Positions 1-6,287 of a stretch of DNA of 11,286 nucleotides are shown in pieces. The notes beneath the pieces are model-generated. The model saw only the letters and a program-made list of their open reading frames with translations. It searched no databases and was not told where the DNA came from. Location of the stretch: positions 1-11,286 of the forward strand of contig JAAENB010000417.1 in assembly GCA_024224995.1 (NCBI GenBank). Direction: 5' to 3'. The stretch's first letter is position 1; each line of letters begins with the position of its first letter. The translations under genes were made by a program, and so were the position numbers. Origin of the DNA: a bacterium. GTDB lineage: Bacteria; Spirochaetota; UBA4802; UBA5550.

Positions 1-164
1 ATGTTCGGAACTCGCTCCGCTCAAACAGCCTCACAATCTGCCGAGGCATCGCTCCGGGCATGGGTTACATTCCGATTACGTTTTTCGGTATATTTAGACA
101 CGACCGACCCGGTGTAACTTGGAAAAAATACGTCAGAAACAAAATAGTATTGCGAGCTGCATCT

Positions 165-258
165 GGCCTTGAAGTAGTATGGGCTCTTTGGGTTGTGAGG
201 ACTGTTTGAGCAAAGCGAGTTCCGGAGCAATCCAAAGAGCCCATACTACTTCAAGGCC
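165..258 (+). repeat. Long hairpin with conserved 34-nt loop (E1, second hairpin)
   Basis: Arms 165-194 and 229-258 pair at 29 of 30 positions; the single mismatch is a G/A difference that would be a G-U pair in RNA. The loop, 195-228, begins GTGAGGACTGTTTGAGC and ends GCGAGTTCCGGAGC. Apart from one to three substitutions, the same loop occurs at 3455-3488 and 6069-6102. It lies 41 nt upstream of the thioredoxin start, so if transcribed it would form part of that gene's leader. There is no T-tract after the right arm, so a terminator role for the plus strand is not supported. Confidence 0.9.
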
Positions 259-284
259 CGCTTACAAGCAAAATTTAGTTTTTT

Positions 285-292
285 AAGAGAGG
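285..292 (+). promoter_or_regulatory. Ribosome binding site of trxA inside the repeat tail
   Basis: AAGAGAGG lies 7 nt before the ATG at 300. It aligns with the tail of E2 (TTGAGAGCGCC, from about 6157), so the translation signal of trxA appears to come from the end of the repeat. Confidence 0.6.
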
Positions 293-299
293 TAACGAT

Positions 300-653
300 A
301 TGGAGCATTTGACAAAAGAGACATTTAAGCAAAAGATTTTTGATTATGAAGCTAACAAAGACTGGAAATTTGAAGGGGAACTCCCGGTAATAATAGATTT
401 TTACGCTGATTGGTGCGGTCCCTGCAAAATGGTAGCCCCGGTTTTGGAAGAATTGGCAAAGGATTATGAAGGTAAAGTTGATATCTATAAAGTAAATACT
501 GAGCAGGAGCAGGAGCTTGCCGGAGCCTTTGGCATCTCAAGTATCCCCAGTATCCTGTTTATCCCCAAAGATGACAAGCCCCAGATGGCAGCAGGAGCGC
601 TCCCCAAACAAAGTTTTGAAGAAGCTATCCGGGACGTGTTAAAAGTTAGTTAG
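300..653 (+). CDS. trxA: Thioredoxin
   Basis: A cytoplasmic disulfide reductase of 117 residues, slightly longer than a minimal thioredoxin because of an N-terminal extension of about 25 residues. The active site is WCGPC (C39 and C42), preceded by the strand VIIDFYAD. The cis-proline motif SIPS has P83, and the C-terminal part ILFIPKDDKPQM...GALPK is typical of the fold. It would accept electrons from thioredoxin reductase and reduce target disulfides; no reductase gene is in the window. The ATG at 300 is supported by AAGAGAGG 7 nt upstream. The gene stands alone, follows a composite hairpin repeat directly, and is convergent with the DAHP synthase gene across a 36-nt gap without a clear terminator. 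The family is certain; a role specialised beyond general thiol reduction cannot be judged. Confidence 0.96.
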   Translation: MEHLTKETFKQKIFDYEANKDWKFEGELPVIIDFYADWCGPCKMVAPVLEELAKDYEGKVDIYKVNTEQEQELAGAFGISSIPSILFIPKDDKPQMAAGALPKQSFEEAIRDVLKVS

Positions 654-689
654 TTCCCGGTTACTCATATCCCAGGCGTAATAACAAAA

Positions 690-2027
690 TTATTCCCGCA
701 GTAGCTGTGCCAGGAGAAAAGCCATTTCCATGCTCTGGCTGTAATTGAGGCGCGGATCGCAGTAGGATTCGTAGTTTTTATACAGGTCGGTGTGCTGGAG
801 ATCGGCGGCTCCCCCGGTACATTCGGTAACGTCGTCCCCGGTTAGTTCAAAGTGAACTCCTCCGGGAAAGGTACCGTTTTCTTTATGGACCCTGAAGGTT
901 TGTTTTATTTCACCTAATATATCATCAAAATCCCTGGTTTTAATATTGCCTTTTGTGGTGATACTATTCCCATGCATGGGATCGCAGCTCCAGATGACCT
1001 TTGCTCCGGCCCTGGTTACGGCTTTTACAATACGGGGCAGGGAGTCTTCCACCTTATCAATTCCCATGCGGGTTATGAGGGTTATCTTTCCCTCTTCATT
1101 ATTGGGATTGAGAATATTCAGGAGCTCCGGCAGTTCATCCGTATCTATTGACGGACCAATTTTAATACCCAGGGGATTTGAGATCCCTCGGAAATATTCA
1201 ATATGCGCTCCGTTTATTTCCCTGGTCCGTTCACCAATCCAGAGCATATGGGCTCCAAGGTTATAGAAATTTCCGGAAACAGGGTCTTTTCTTGTTAATG
1301 CTTCTTCGTAACCCAGGAGGAGCCCTTCGTGAGAAGTAAAAAAGTCTGTTTTACCGACAGATTCGGGACGAAGTCCGCCAAAGGATTCCATGAAATTAAT
1401 CGCGTCCAGGATACGTTCTATCGTATCTTTGTATTGTGCCCATTCTTTTGACTGTTCAATAGAATAAAGATTCCAGTTATAGGGATGATGAAGATCGGCA
1501 AAACCGCCCGTGATCATTGCCCTGATATAGTTCAGCGTGGTTACGGATTTGTAAAAGGCGGTTAAAAGCCGTTCCGGGTCGGGTTCCCGGTCGTTTATTT
1601 CCGCTTCATAGCGGTTTACACTGTCGCCCCGGTAAATTGGAAAGGTCCGGTTTTCAATTACTTCCGTTGGATTGGACCGGGGCTTGGAATATTGCCCTGC
1701 GATTCGGCCGATCTTTATTACCGGTTTTTTTGCGCCATAGGTGAGAATTACGCTCATCTGGAGCAGTATTTTGATTTTATTGGTAATTGTCTGTTCGTTG
1801 CAGTCAATAAAGCGTTCGGCACAGTCTCCGCCCTGAAGGATGAAATAATTTCCCTGTCCCGCAAGAGCGGCCTGGTGTTTCAGGCTTTCTATTTCGCCTA
1901 CAACAGTGAGAGGCGGAAAGGTCTTGAGCATTTCCAGAACTGCGGCATACTGTTCTTTATCCCGGTATTCCGGCTGCTGTAGAGCCGGGTACTGCTGCCA
2001 GCTGTTTTCGGTCCATTTTTTTTTCAT
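690..2027 (-). CDS. 3-deoxy-D-arabino-heptulosonate 7-phosphate synthase, class II
   Basis: Catalyses the first step of the shikimate pathway, condensing phosphoenolpyruvate with erythrose 4-phosphate. The 445-residue protein has the class II (AroA_II, plant/actinobacterial type) signatures: QGGDCAERF with C69, KIGRIAGQYSKPRS (105-118), RGDSVN (133-138), WIGERTR (263-269), NPLGIKIGP, WSCDPMHGN with H352, HFELTG with E394 and YCDPRLN with D424. C69, H352, E394 and D424 match the four metal ligands known for this class, so it should be active. The length is close to the usual 440-460. The ATG at 2027 has GGAG 8 nt upstream. A strong hairpin at 2045-2073 sits just before the start and could terminate or attenuate transcription from the hydrolase gene upstream. 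Symbols vary between organisms (aroG, aroH, phzC), so none is given. Confidence 0.95.
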   Translation of the reverse strand: MKKKWTENSWQQYPALQQPEYRDKEQYAAVLEMLKTFPPLTVVGEIESLKHQAALAGQGNYFILQGGDCAERFIDCNEQTITNKIKILLQMSVILTYGAKKPVIKIGRIAGQYSKPRSNPTEVIENRTFPIYRGDSVNRYEAEINDREPDPERLLTAFYKSVTTLNYIRAMITGGFADLHHPYNWNLYSIEQSKEWAQYKDTIERILDAINFMESFGGLRPESVGKTDFFTSHEGLLLGYEEALTRKDPVSGNFYNLGAHMLWIGERTREINGAHIEYFRGISNPLGIKIGPSIDTDELPELLNILNPNNEEGKITLITRMGIDKVEDSLPRIVKAVTRAGAKVIWSCDPMHGNSITTKGNIKTRDFDDILGEIKQTFRVHKENGTFPGGVHFELTGDDVTECTGGAADLQHTDLYKNYESYCDPRLNYSQSMEMAFLLAQLLRE

Positions 2028-2044
2028 ACAAGTTGCTCCAAAAC

Positions 2045-2073
2045 AAAGGGATTAATTAAAAAATAATCCCTTT
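2045..2073 (-). terminator. Intrinsic terminator or attenuator before the DAHP synthase gene
   Basis: On the minus strand, AAAGGGATTA (2073-2064) pairs perfectly with TAATCCCTTT (2054-2045) around a 9-nt A/T loop, followed by GTTTT. The 10-bp stem plus T-rich tail fits a rho-independent terminator for the hydrolase gene that ends at 2086. It ends only 17 nt before the DAHP synthase ATG, and the T-tract runs into that gene's GGAG site, so attenuation of read-through is equally possible. Confidence 0.65.
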
Positions 2074-2085
2074 CTTCCGGAAATA

Positions 2086-3234
2086 TTACTTCTTTTTCGA
2101 AGTTTTCTTCGAAGCCTTCTTCGGAGCTTTTTTTACAACTTTTTTAGAAACCTTTTTCGGAGTCTTTTTCACAACCTTTTTCGGAGCTTTTTTAGAAACC
2201 TTTTTCGGAGTCTTTTTCACAACCTTTTTCGGAGCTTTTTTGGAAACCTTTTTAGCGGTTTTTTTCGAAACAGGTTTTTTCTTTGGTGCGGCCTTTTTGG
2301 CTTTTTTCTTTGATGCTGCTTTTTTCTTCGCGGGACTTTTTTTCGCGGGTTTGGCTGCTGTTTCTTTTTTTGCTGATTTTTTTGGGGAACCCAGAATCCT
2401 GTTGAGCCAGTCTTTTATTATATTCAGGACTTTTTCTTTCTCGGGATCTATCTCGTTCATTGTTTCATGATAGTAGTCTTTAAAGAGATGTATTTCTTTA
2501 TCACTGGAAACGGCTTTGTCGTATGCTTCCTCACTTCCTTTATAACTGATGATATTGTCGGATTTGCCGTGAAAAATGAGAAGCGGCATTCTTAATTCGT
2601 ATGCCCTGGCAAGGCACTGGGCTCCGGCCCTCATAAATTCCGTATACCACCGGAACGAGATCTTGTTATGGACTTTTGGATCGTTTTCATATGCTTCTAT
2701 AACTTCGGGGTCACGGGAAAGATCCTTTGCTTCCAGGCCGTTGCCTGCCAGAGTTGACGGTATGATCTTTGAAAACATTTTAATGAGTGACTCTTTAAAA
2801 CCCGATGTTGTCTGTGCCAGTACCAATGCCGGCGCCGAAAGAATAAGACTGTTCAGGTCGTCGGGGTAGGAAAGCGCGTAGGAAAAAGAAATGAGGCCTC
2901 CCATGCTGTGTCCCAGGAGTACCATGGGTAAATCCTCGTTTGTTCCTTTTATCATATCTATAAGGGTTTTTAAATCGTAGATGTAATCATTAAACGAATC
3001 GACATGCCCTCGTTTGCCGCTCGAATCTCCATGTCCCCGGTGATCAAGGGCGAATATTGATATGTTTTCACCATCCAGTTTGTTGATAATATTCATGTAT
3101 CTGCCGGAATGCTCTCCAAGCCCGTGTGAGATTACCATGATAGCCCTGGGATTGTCTACATGCCAGCACTGAAAAAATATCTGCTCGCCGCTTTTACCAA
3201 CAATGTGAGCTTTATTATATTTATATGAAGTCAT
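2086..3234 (-). CDS. Alpha/beta hydrolase (monoacylglycerol lipase-like) with histone-H1-like Lys/Ala tail
   Basis: A serine hydrolase of 382 residues. Residues 1-283 are a complete Hydrolase_4/monoacylglycerol lipase fold: oxyanion motif SHGLGEH (36-42), DHRGHGDS (64-71), nucleophile S110 in GHSMGG, D226 in GKSDN and H256 in YYHET. It probably cleaves monoglycerides, lysophospholipids or similar esters; the substrate cannot be read from sequence. Residues 284-382 are almost only Lys, Ala, Pro, Val, Ser and Thr, including a 16-residue repeat. Such a tail resembles histone H1 and could bind nucleic acid, acidic polymers or membranes. No signal peptide is visible. The frame stays open upstream to an ATG at 3321, but the ATG at 3234 is preferred: it has AGGAG 6 nt upstream and MTSYKYNKAH begins where the family begins. 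Confidence 0.92.
   Translation of the reverse strand: MTSYKYNKAHIVGKSGEQIFFQCWHVDNPRAIMVISHGLGEHSGRYMNIINKLDGENISIFALDHRGHGDSSGKRGHVDSFNDYIYDLKTLIDMIKGTNEDLPMVLLGHSMGGLISFSYALSYPDDLNSLILSAPALVLAQTTSGFKESLIKMFSKIIPSTLAGNGLEAKDLSRDPEVIEAYENDPKVHNKISFRWYTEFMRAGAQCLARAYELRMPLLIFHGKSDNIISYKGSEEAYDKAVSSDKEIHLFKDYYHETMNEIDPEKEKVLNIIKDWLNRILGSPKKSAKKETAAKPAKKSPAKKKAASKKKAKKAAPKKKPVSKKTAKKVSKKAPKKVVKKTPKKVSKKAPKKVVKKTPKKVSKKVVKKAPKKASKKTSKKK
2146..2241 (-). repeat. 48-bp tandem repeat encoding the lysine-rich tail
   Basis: Two full 48-bp units (2146-2193 and 2194-2241) encode VSKKAPKKVVKKTPKK twice, with partial and diverged units on both sides. The unit is in frame, so gain or loss of copies would change tail length by 16 residues without breaking the protein. 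Confidence 0.85.
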
Positions 3235-3240
3235 ACGATA

Positions 3241-3245
3241 CTCCT
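3241..3245 (-). promoter_or_regulatory. Ribosome binding site deciding the hydrolase start
   Basis: AGGAG on the minus strand, 6 nt before the ATG at 3234. The longer frame starting at 3321 has no comparable site. Confidence 0.75.
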
Positions 3246-3365
3246 GAGATATAAAATTTATTATTTCATTCGTCACTTTTTTTATAGTAAAACTATATGG
3301 AACAATATTGATTCCATGCATAATTAATGTCCATTAGTTTTTTCTGTTGGTTTATTAATGAAGTC

Positions 3366-3582
3366 GTAGGGGAGAGGCATTCCCTGATGCATTAAGCGAG
3401 TATTCCCGACAGTGGTGGACGTCATTTGCGGTTTTAACAAGCCCTCTTCTGAAGGTGAGGACTGTTTGAGCAAAGCGAGTTCCGCAGCCTTCAGAAGAGG
3501 GCTTGTTAAAACCGCCCGCACACCCGGAAATTTGAGGATTTACCTTAACTTAATGGCATTGAGGCATGCCTCTCCCCCCTAC
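3366..3582. repeat. Nested palindromic repeat element (H3)
   Basis: Occupies the gap between the amidase and hydrolase genes. The outer arms are an imperfect inverted repeat: 3366-3396 (GTAGGGGAGAGGCAT...ATTAAG) against 3549-3582 (CTTAATGG...CTCTCCCCCCTAC), including the perfect palindrome GAGGCATGCCTC at 3561-3572. The inner hairpin has arms 3428-3454 and 3489-3515, perfect over 27 bp, around the same 34-nt loop (3455-3488) seen at 195-228 and 6069-6102. The inner arms share no sequence with the arms at those loci. The amidase stop codon (3579-3581) lies in the right outer arm. On the minus strand it may act as a terminator, but there is no T-tract. Open frames crossing it (3324-3521 minus, 3412-3594 plus) are not credible genes. 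Confidence 0.85.
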
Positions 3583-4988
3583 TTACGCCGGTAATTATAG
3601 CAGGTCTTAAAATCGACCGGGCCATGTATGGATGCTTTTTTCCCGTGATATTCTACGGGGTACCGGTAGCCGCGATGGGTTTTGCCTCTGCGGGTTTTGT
3701 TGTATTTGCTGTCGGGGTAGAAAAAATAGCGTTTGTCGTAATAGTATTGTGACGTTGTCCGTTCCCCGATTTTTCGGAATCCCCTGGCAATGTGGGTAAT
3801 CAATTGATCGGCTTCCGGGTCTGTTGCTCCCATGGACAGGGCTGCCAGAAGCATTTTTAATCCTTCCCGGGAGCCTCTGCGTGTCCGAAGCAGTCTCTTC
3901 CCTCTTCTTATGAGGCGGCGGTAATCTCCTTTTTTTATTTCCACGGTAAAACAGGCGTTTAAGATCATGCTGGTCTGGTGCCGCAGGTTTTTGAACCGGA
4001 ACCGGAGCCGGTGTCCTCCGGGATAGAGTTTTTTTCCGTATTGAACAAGGTAAATATCATCCTTGATTTTTTTATAGCTAACCGGTACGCCGTCCAGTGT
4101 TATTTTCAGGGAGCCTGCTCTAATGCCTGTTTTTTCATTTCCGCTTGTTACTTTTATGGCCATAATGGGGCTGGAGTCGGTGATTTTATTTTGCAGGTAC
4201 CCGCTATTGTCAATGGCGCAGGAGAAAAGTACTTCCGCTGTTGGAACTCCCCATCTGAGGTACCGTGATATTGCGTTGTAATAGGCTTCCGCTTCCCGTT
4301 CGTTATACTCCCGGTCTTTGAGTCTCATGGCATGATCTTCATCCGTAAAGAAGCCGCCTTCTCCAAGTATGCCGGGGCAGGTGTACCGTGTCTCCCGTAA
4401 TATTTTTGTTCCTGTTTCGTTAAATACGGAAAAATCCGAGAGAACATAGCCCTTTGGGTCCATTATTTTGTCCAGTTCTTCCCTGAGGTATGATGCCAGC
4501 TGGTAACTTGCCGGGCGTACCTGCTTGCTTCCCCAGATGAGTACACAGGGATAATTTACCCTGTCGGCTCTTCTGGGAGATCCGTTGTGATGAATGCTGA
4601 TGAGGATGTGGGGCTTGAATTCTTTTACCATTCGCACCCTGGCATCCAGGGGGATATCGTCGTCTCTGCGGCGGCTCATTTTTACTATGGCCCCGCTTTT
4701 TTTGAGCATATCTTCCAGTATGAGGGCTACCCTGATATTTACTTTTTCTTCGGTAATTCCGCCATATCCTATGCGAAAACGGTCTTTTGTTCCTTTTCCG
4801 CCGTGTCCCGGATCTATAAAGATTTTTTTATTGCTCAACCAGGTATGTTTCTCCGGGATAATTGATCCCTGGTAGGTATATCCTGAATAATCGCAGCCGG
4901 TCCAGCATATGGCGCATACAAGGACTCCTGCCGATAAAAAGATTGAAAACCGGGTTTTAACTTTTCTGAACGACTTCGATAGGACCAT
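3579..4988 (-). CDS. N-acetylmuramoyl-L-alanine amidase (Amidase_3), probable lipoprotein
   Basis: A zinc peptidoglycan hydrolase that cuts between N-acetylmuramic acid and the stem peptide. Residues 1-31 are a basic and hydrophobic export signal ending at C32 (CWTGC), a loose spirochaete-style lipobox. The catalytic domain spans about 54-247: IFIDPGHGG with zinc ligand H62, ITEEKVN with likely ligand E80, SIHHN with ligand H133 and ILGEGGF with catalytic E210, so it looks active. Residues about 250-350 look like a beta-rich (Ig-like) domain, followed by a strongly basic helical region and a Tyr/Lys/Arg-rich C-terminus of unknown role that could bind the wall. The start overlaps the end of the MlaF-like gene by 32 nt, with AGGGAAAA just upstream, so the two are co-transcribed and probably translationally coupled. 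Periplasmic location is inferred. Confidence 0.9.
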   Translation of the reverse strand: MVLSKSFRKVKTRFSIFLSAGVLVCAICWTGCDYSGYTYQGSIIPEKHTWLSNKKIFIDPGHGGKGTKDRFRIGYGGITEEKVNIRVALILEDMLKKSGAIVKMSRRRDDDIPLDARVRMVKEFKPHILISIHHNGSPRRADRVNYPCVLIWGSKQVRPASYQLASYLREELDKIMDPKGYVLSDFSVFNETGTKILRETRYTCPGILGEGGFFTDEDHAMRLKDREYNEREAEAYYNAISRYLRWGVPTAEVLFSCAIDNSGYLQNKITDSSPIMAIKVTSGNEKTGIRAGSLKITLDGVPVSYKKIKDDIYLVQYGKKLYPGGHRLRFRFKNLRHQTSMILNACFTVEIKKGDYRRLIRRGKRLLRTRRGSREGLKMLLAALSMGATDPEADQLITHIARGFRKIGERTTSQYYYDKRYFFYPDSKYNKTRRGKTHRGYRYPVEYHGKKASIHGPVDFKTCYNYRRK

Positions 4989-5730
4989 GTGCTTTTCCCT
5001 GGATAAATTGTTTTATGTATGGGCTGTCCGAGTTTTGGACGTCTTCGGGCGTGCCGGTGAAGATGATTTTTCCATCAAAGAGCATTGCTATTCGGTCTGC
5101 TATGCGATAGGCGGAGTTCATGTCGTGTGTTACCACAATGGAAGTGATGCCGTAGCTTTTTCTCATTTCCAGGATAAGCCGGTCTACTGCTCCCCCGGTA
5201 ATTGGGTCTACCCCGGTTGTTGGTTCATCATAGAGCATGATTTTCGGCTTTATGGCGATTGACCGGGCCAGGCCAACCCGTTTTTGCATTCCGCCCGAGA
5301 TCTCGGAAGGTTTTTTATCTTCAACACCTTTGAGACCTACCTGTTTGAGCATTTTTGGGACCACTTCGTTTATTTCTTCTTCCGATACCTTTTGTCTTCT
5401 CAGGCCGAAGGCTATATTGTCGAATATGTTCATGGAGTCGAAGAGCGCTGCTCCCTGGAAGAGTATTCCGTATTGTGCTGCTATGGATATGCGGGTGGCT
5501 TCATGGGCTGTGGTAAAATTGATGCCGTCTACGAAAATTTCTCCTGAATCGGGCTCTAAGATGCCCACCAGGTGCTTCATTATTACGGATTTGCCGGTCC
5601 CGCTTTTTCCGATGACGCATAAGACTTCGCTTTCGTATACCGAAAGGTCTACCCCGTCCAGAATAACCTTTGGCCCGAAAGCCTTATGAAGATTCACCAA
5701 TTTAATTTTTTCTTTTTTCTGCTCTGTCAT
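4957..5730 (-). CDS. mlaF: ABC transporter ATP-binding protein, MlaF-like
   Basis: The 257-residue ATPase has all required motifs: Walker A GKSGTGKS (41-48), Q-loop FQGAALFDS with Q92, signature SGGMQKR (145-151), Walker B IMLYDEP with D168/E169 and switch H202. The sequence [15 protein letters not shown] and [12 protein letters not shown] are typical of the MlaF/Ttg2A group, which powers phospholipid movement between inner and outer membranes with MlaE permease and MlaD. No mlaE or mlaD homologue is in the window: upstream is a promoter and a repeat, downstream the overlapping amidase. It must use a permease encoded elsewhere, or be part of a rearranged operon. The start at 5730 is followed by a normal N-terminus ([19 protein letters not shown]), with a purine-rich stretch (AGAAGAG) upstream. 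Confidence 0.93.
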   Translation of the reverse strand: MTEQKKEKIKLVNLHKAFGPKVILDGVDLSVYESEVLCVIGKSGTGKSVIMKHLVGILEPDSGEIFVDGINFTTAHEATRISIAAQYGILFQGAALFDSMNIFDNIAFGLRRQKVSEEEINEVVPKMLKQVGLKGVEDKKPSEISGGMQKRVGLARSIAIKPKIMLYDEPTTGVDPITGGAVDRLILEMRKSYGITSIVVTHDMNSAYRIADRIAMLFDGKIIFTGTPEDVQNSDSPYIKQFIQGKAHGPIEVVQKS

Positions 5731-5758
5731 TTTTTTACTCTTCTATGGGTTCGGCCCC

Positions 5759-5787
5759 ATTATCCCTCCCTGTTTCCTTCATGTCAA
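5759..5787 (-). promoter_or_regulatory. Sigma-70-type promoter for mlaF and the amidase gene
   Basis: On the minus strand, TTGACA (5787-5782) is followed after exactly 17 nt by GATAAT (5764-5759), a near-consensus housekeeping promoter. Transcription would start roughly 20 nt before the mlaF ATG at 5730, so the mRNA leader is short. The promoter lies about 50 nt outside the E2 repeat. Confidence 0.75.
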
Positions 5788-5836
5788 CCGTTTTTGCCTC
5801 ACCCCTCGCGGGAGGGCGTGAATTGGTATATCGAGC

Positions 5837-5948
5837 CGGAATGTAAGCTATGGCCGGAGCAATACCTCTGCGGAACATTCGGAACTCGCTTCGCTCAAAC
5901 AGCCTCACAACCCGCAGAGGCATCGCTCCGGCCATAGCTTACATTCCG
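5837..5948 (-). repeat. Long hairpin, conserved loop reversed (E2, first hairpin H1)
   Basis: Arms 5837-5873 and 5912-5948 are complementary at 35 of 37 positions (the two mismatches are in the AATACC/GATGCC stretch). The 38-nt centre (5874-5911) contains GGAACTCGCTTCGCTCAAAC, the reverse complement of the loop of the second hairpin apart from single-base changes. The right arm resembles 39-74 of E1 (both contain GAGGCATCGCTCCGG and TTACATTCCG). Confidence 0.88.
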
Positions 5949-6038
5949 AATTACGTTTTTCTGTATATTAAGACACGATCGACTCTGTGCAGCGGGGAAA
6001 AATACGTCAGAAACTAAGTAGTATTGCGGGCTGCACCT

Positions 6039-6132
6039 GGTCTGGAAGTAGTATGGGCTCTTTGGGTTGTGAGGACTGTTTGAGCGGAGCGAGTTCCGCA
6101 GCAATCCAAAGAGCCCATACTACTTCCAGACC
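6039..6132 (+). repeat. Long hairpin with conserved 34-nt loop (E2, second hairpin H2)
   Basis: Arms 6039-6068 and 6103-6132 pair at 29 of 30 positions, the exception being the same G/A site as in E1. The loop is 6069-6102, with GCGGAGC where the other copies have GCAAAGC. Relative to E1 the stem differs at two base pairs, and both arms carry the matching change in each case. Confidence 0.9.
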
Positions 6133-6287
6133 CGCTCACATGCAAAATCTGGTTTCTTGAGAGCGCCCGACCCCTGGCAAACTCTTCAAAAAAAGACTTG
6201 AATTTTTGGGTTCTTCCTGCAACAATATGTTTATAGACGAAAAGAGAATATCTTTTTAGAGAAATATTGAAATGAGAAAGTGGAAAA

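Larger units (their letters stand above)
1..292. repeat. Composite double-hairpin repeat E1 (left end cut off)
   Basis: Non-coding. It holds the loop and right arm of a first hairpin (loop about 1-38, arm 39-74, left arm outside the window), a 90-nt linker (75-164), a complete second hairpin (165-258) and a tail ending in AAGAGAGG at 285-292. The same modules recur in the same order and with the same linker length at 5837-6166, so this is a dispersed element. The two loops are in opposite orientation and are nearly reverse complements of each other. An open minus-strand frame (21-230) crosses the element and has a similar counterpart in E2 (5895-6104), but it follows the hairpins and I do not treat it as a gene. 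No transposase or recombinase gene is present, so a mobile origin is only inferred. Confidence 0.85.
5837..6166. repeat. Composite double-hairpin repeat E2 (complete)
   Basis: A 330-bp non-coding element: hairpin H1 (5837-5948), a 90-nt linker (5949-6038), hairpin H2 (6039-6132) and a tail to about 6166. It matches E1 module by module; linker segments such as ATTACGTTTTTC, AGACACGA, AAAAATACGTCAGAAAC and TAGTATTGCG are shared. The first hairpin carries the conserved loop in reverse and the second in forward orientation. It fills most of the region between the divergent mlaF and Bpt-type genes (5731-6287). The rest of that region holds the mlaF promoter and about 120 nt before the Bpt-type gene in which I see no convincing promoter. 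Open frames at 5735-5935 and 5895-6104 (minus) follow the repeat and are not credible genes. Confidence 0.88.

Noticed and set aside
21..230. Minus-strand open frame of 69 codons, with a similar frame at 5895-6104
   Set aside because: Both follow the E1/E2 hairpins exactly, including arms and loop. Their similarity is explained by the repeat, and no family or ribosome site supports them.
309..314. TTGACA as a -35 box
   Set aside because: It lies inside the thioredoxin coding region, four codons from the start, and no gene begins downstream in a fitting position.
1692..1982. Plus-strand open frames opposite the DAHP synthase, amidase and ATPase genes
   Set aside because: They are antisense to well-supported genes, have no recognisable domains and no clear ribosome sites.
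3235..3321. Longer N-terminus of the hydrolase (start at 3321)
   Set aside because: The extension has no family counterpart and is AT-rich like a leader, while the ATG at 3234 has AGGAG at the right distance.
3428..3515. Integron attC site
   Set aside because: The long imperfect palindrome and TTAAC-like bases prompted the idea, but no proper RYYYAAC/GTTRRRY pair brackets the unit, the conserved part is the loop rather than the ends, and there is no integrase or cassette array.
3412..3594. Small plus-strand frame and the opposing frame at 3324-3521
   Set aside because: Both lie within the nested palindrome and change with its arms; no coding support.
5735..5935. Minus-strand open frame reading VRLFERSEFR
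   Set aside because: It reads through hairpin H1 and the mlaF promoter. The motif is simply the translated conserved loop.
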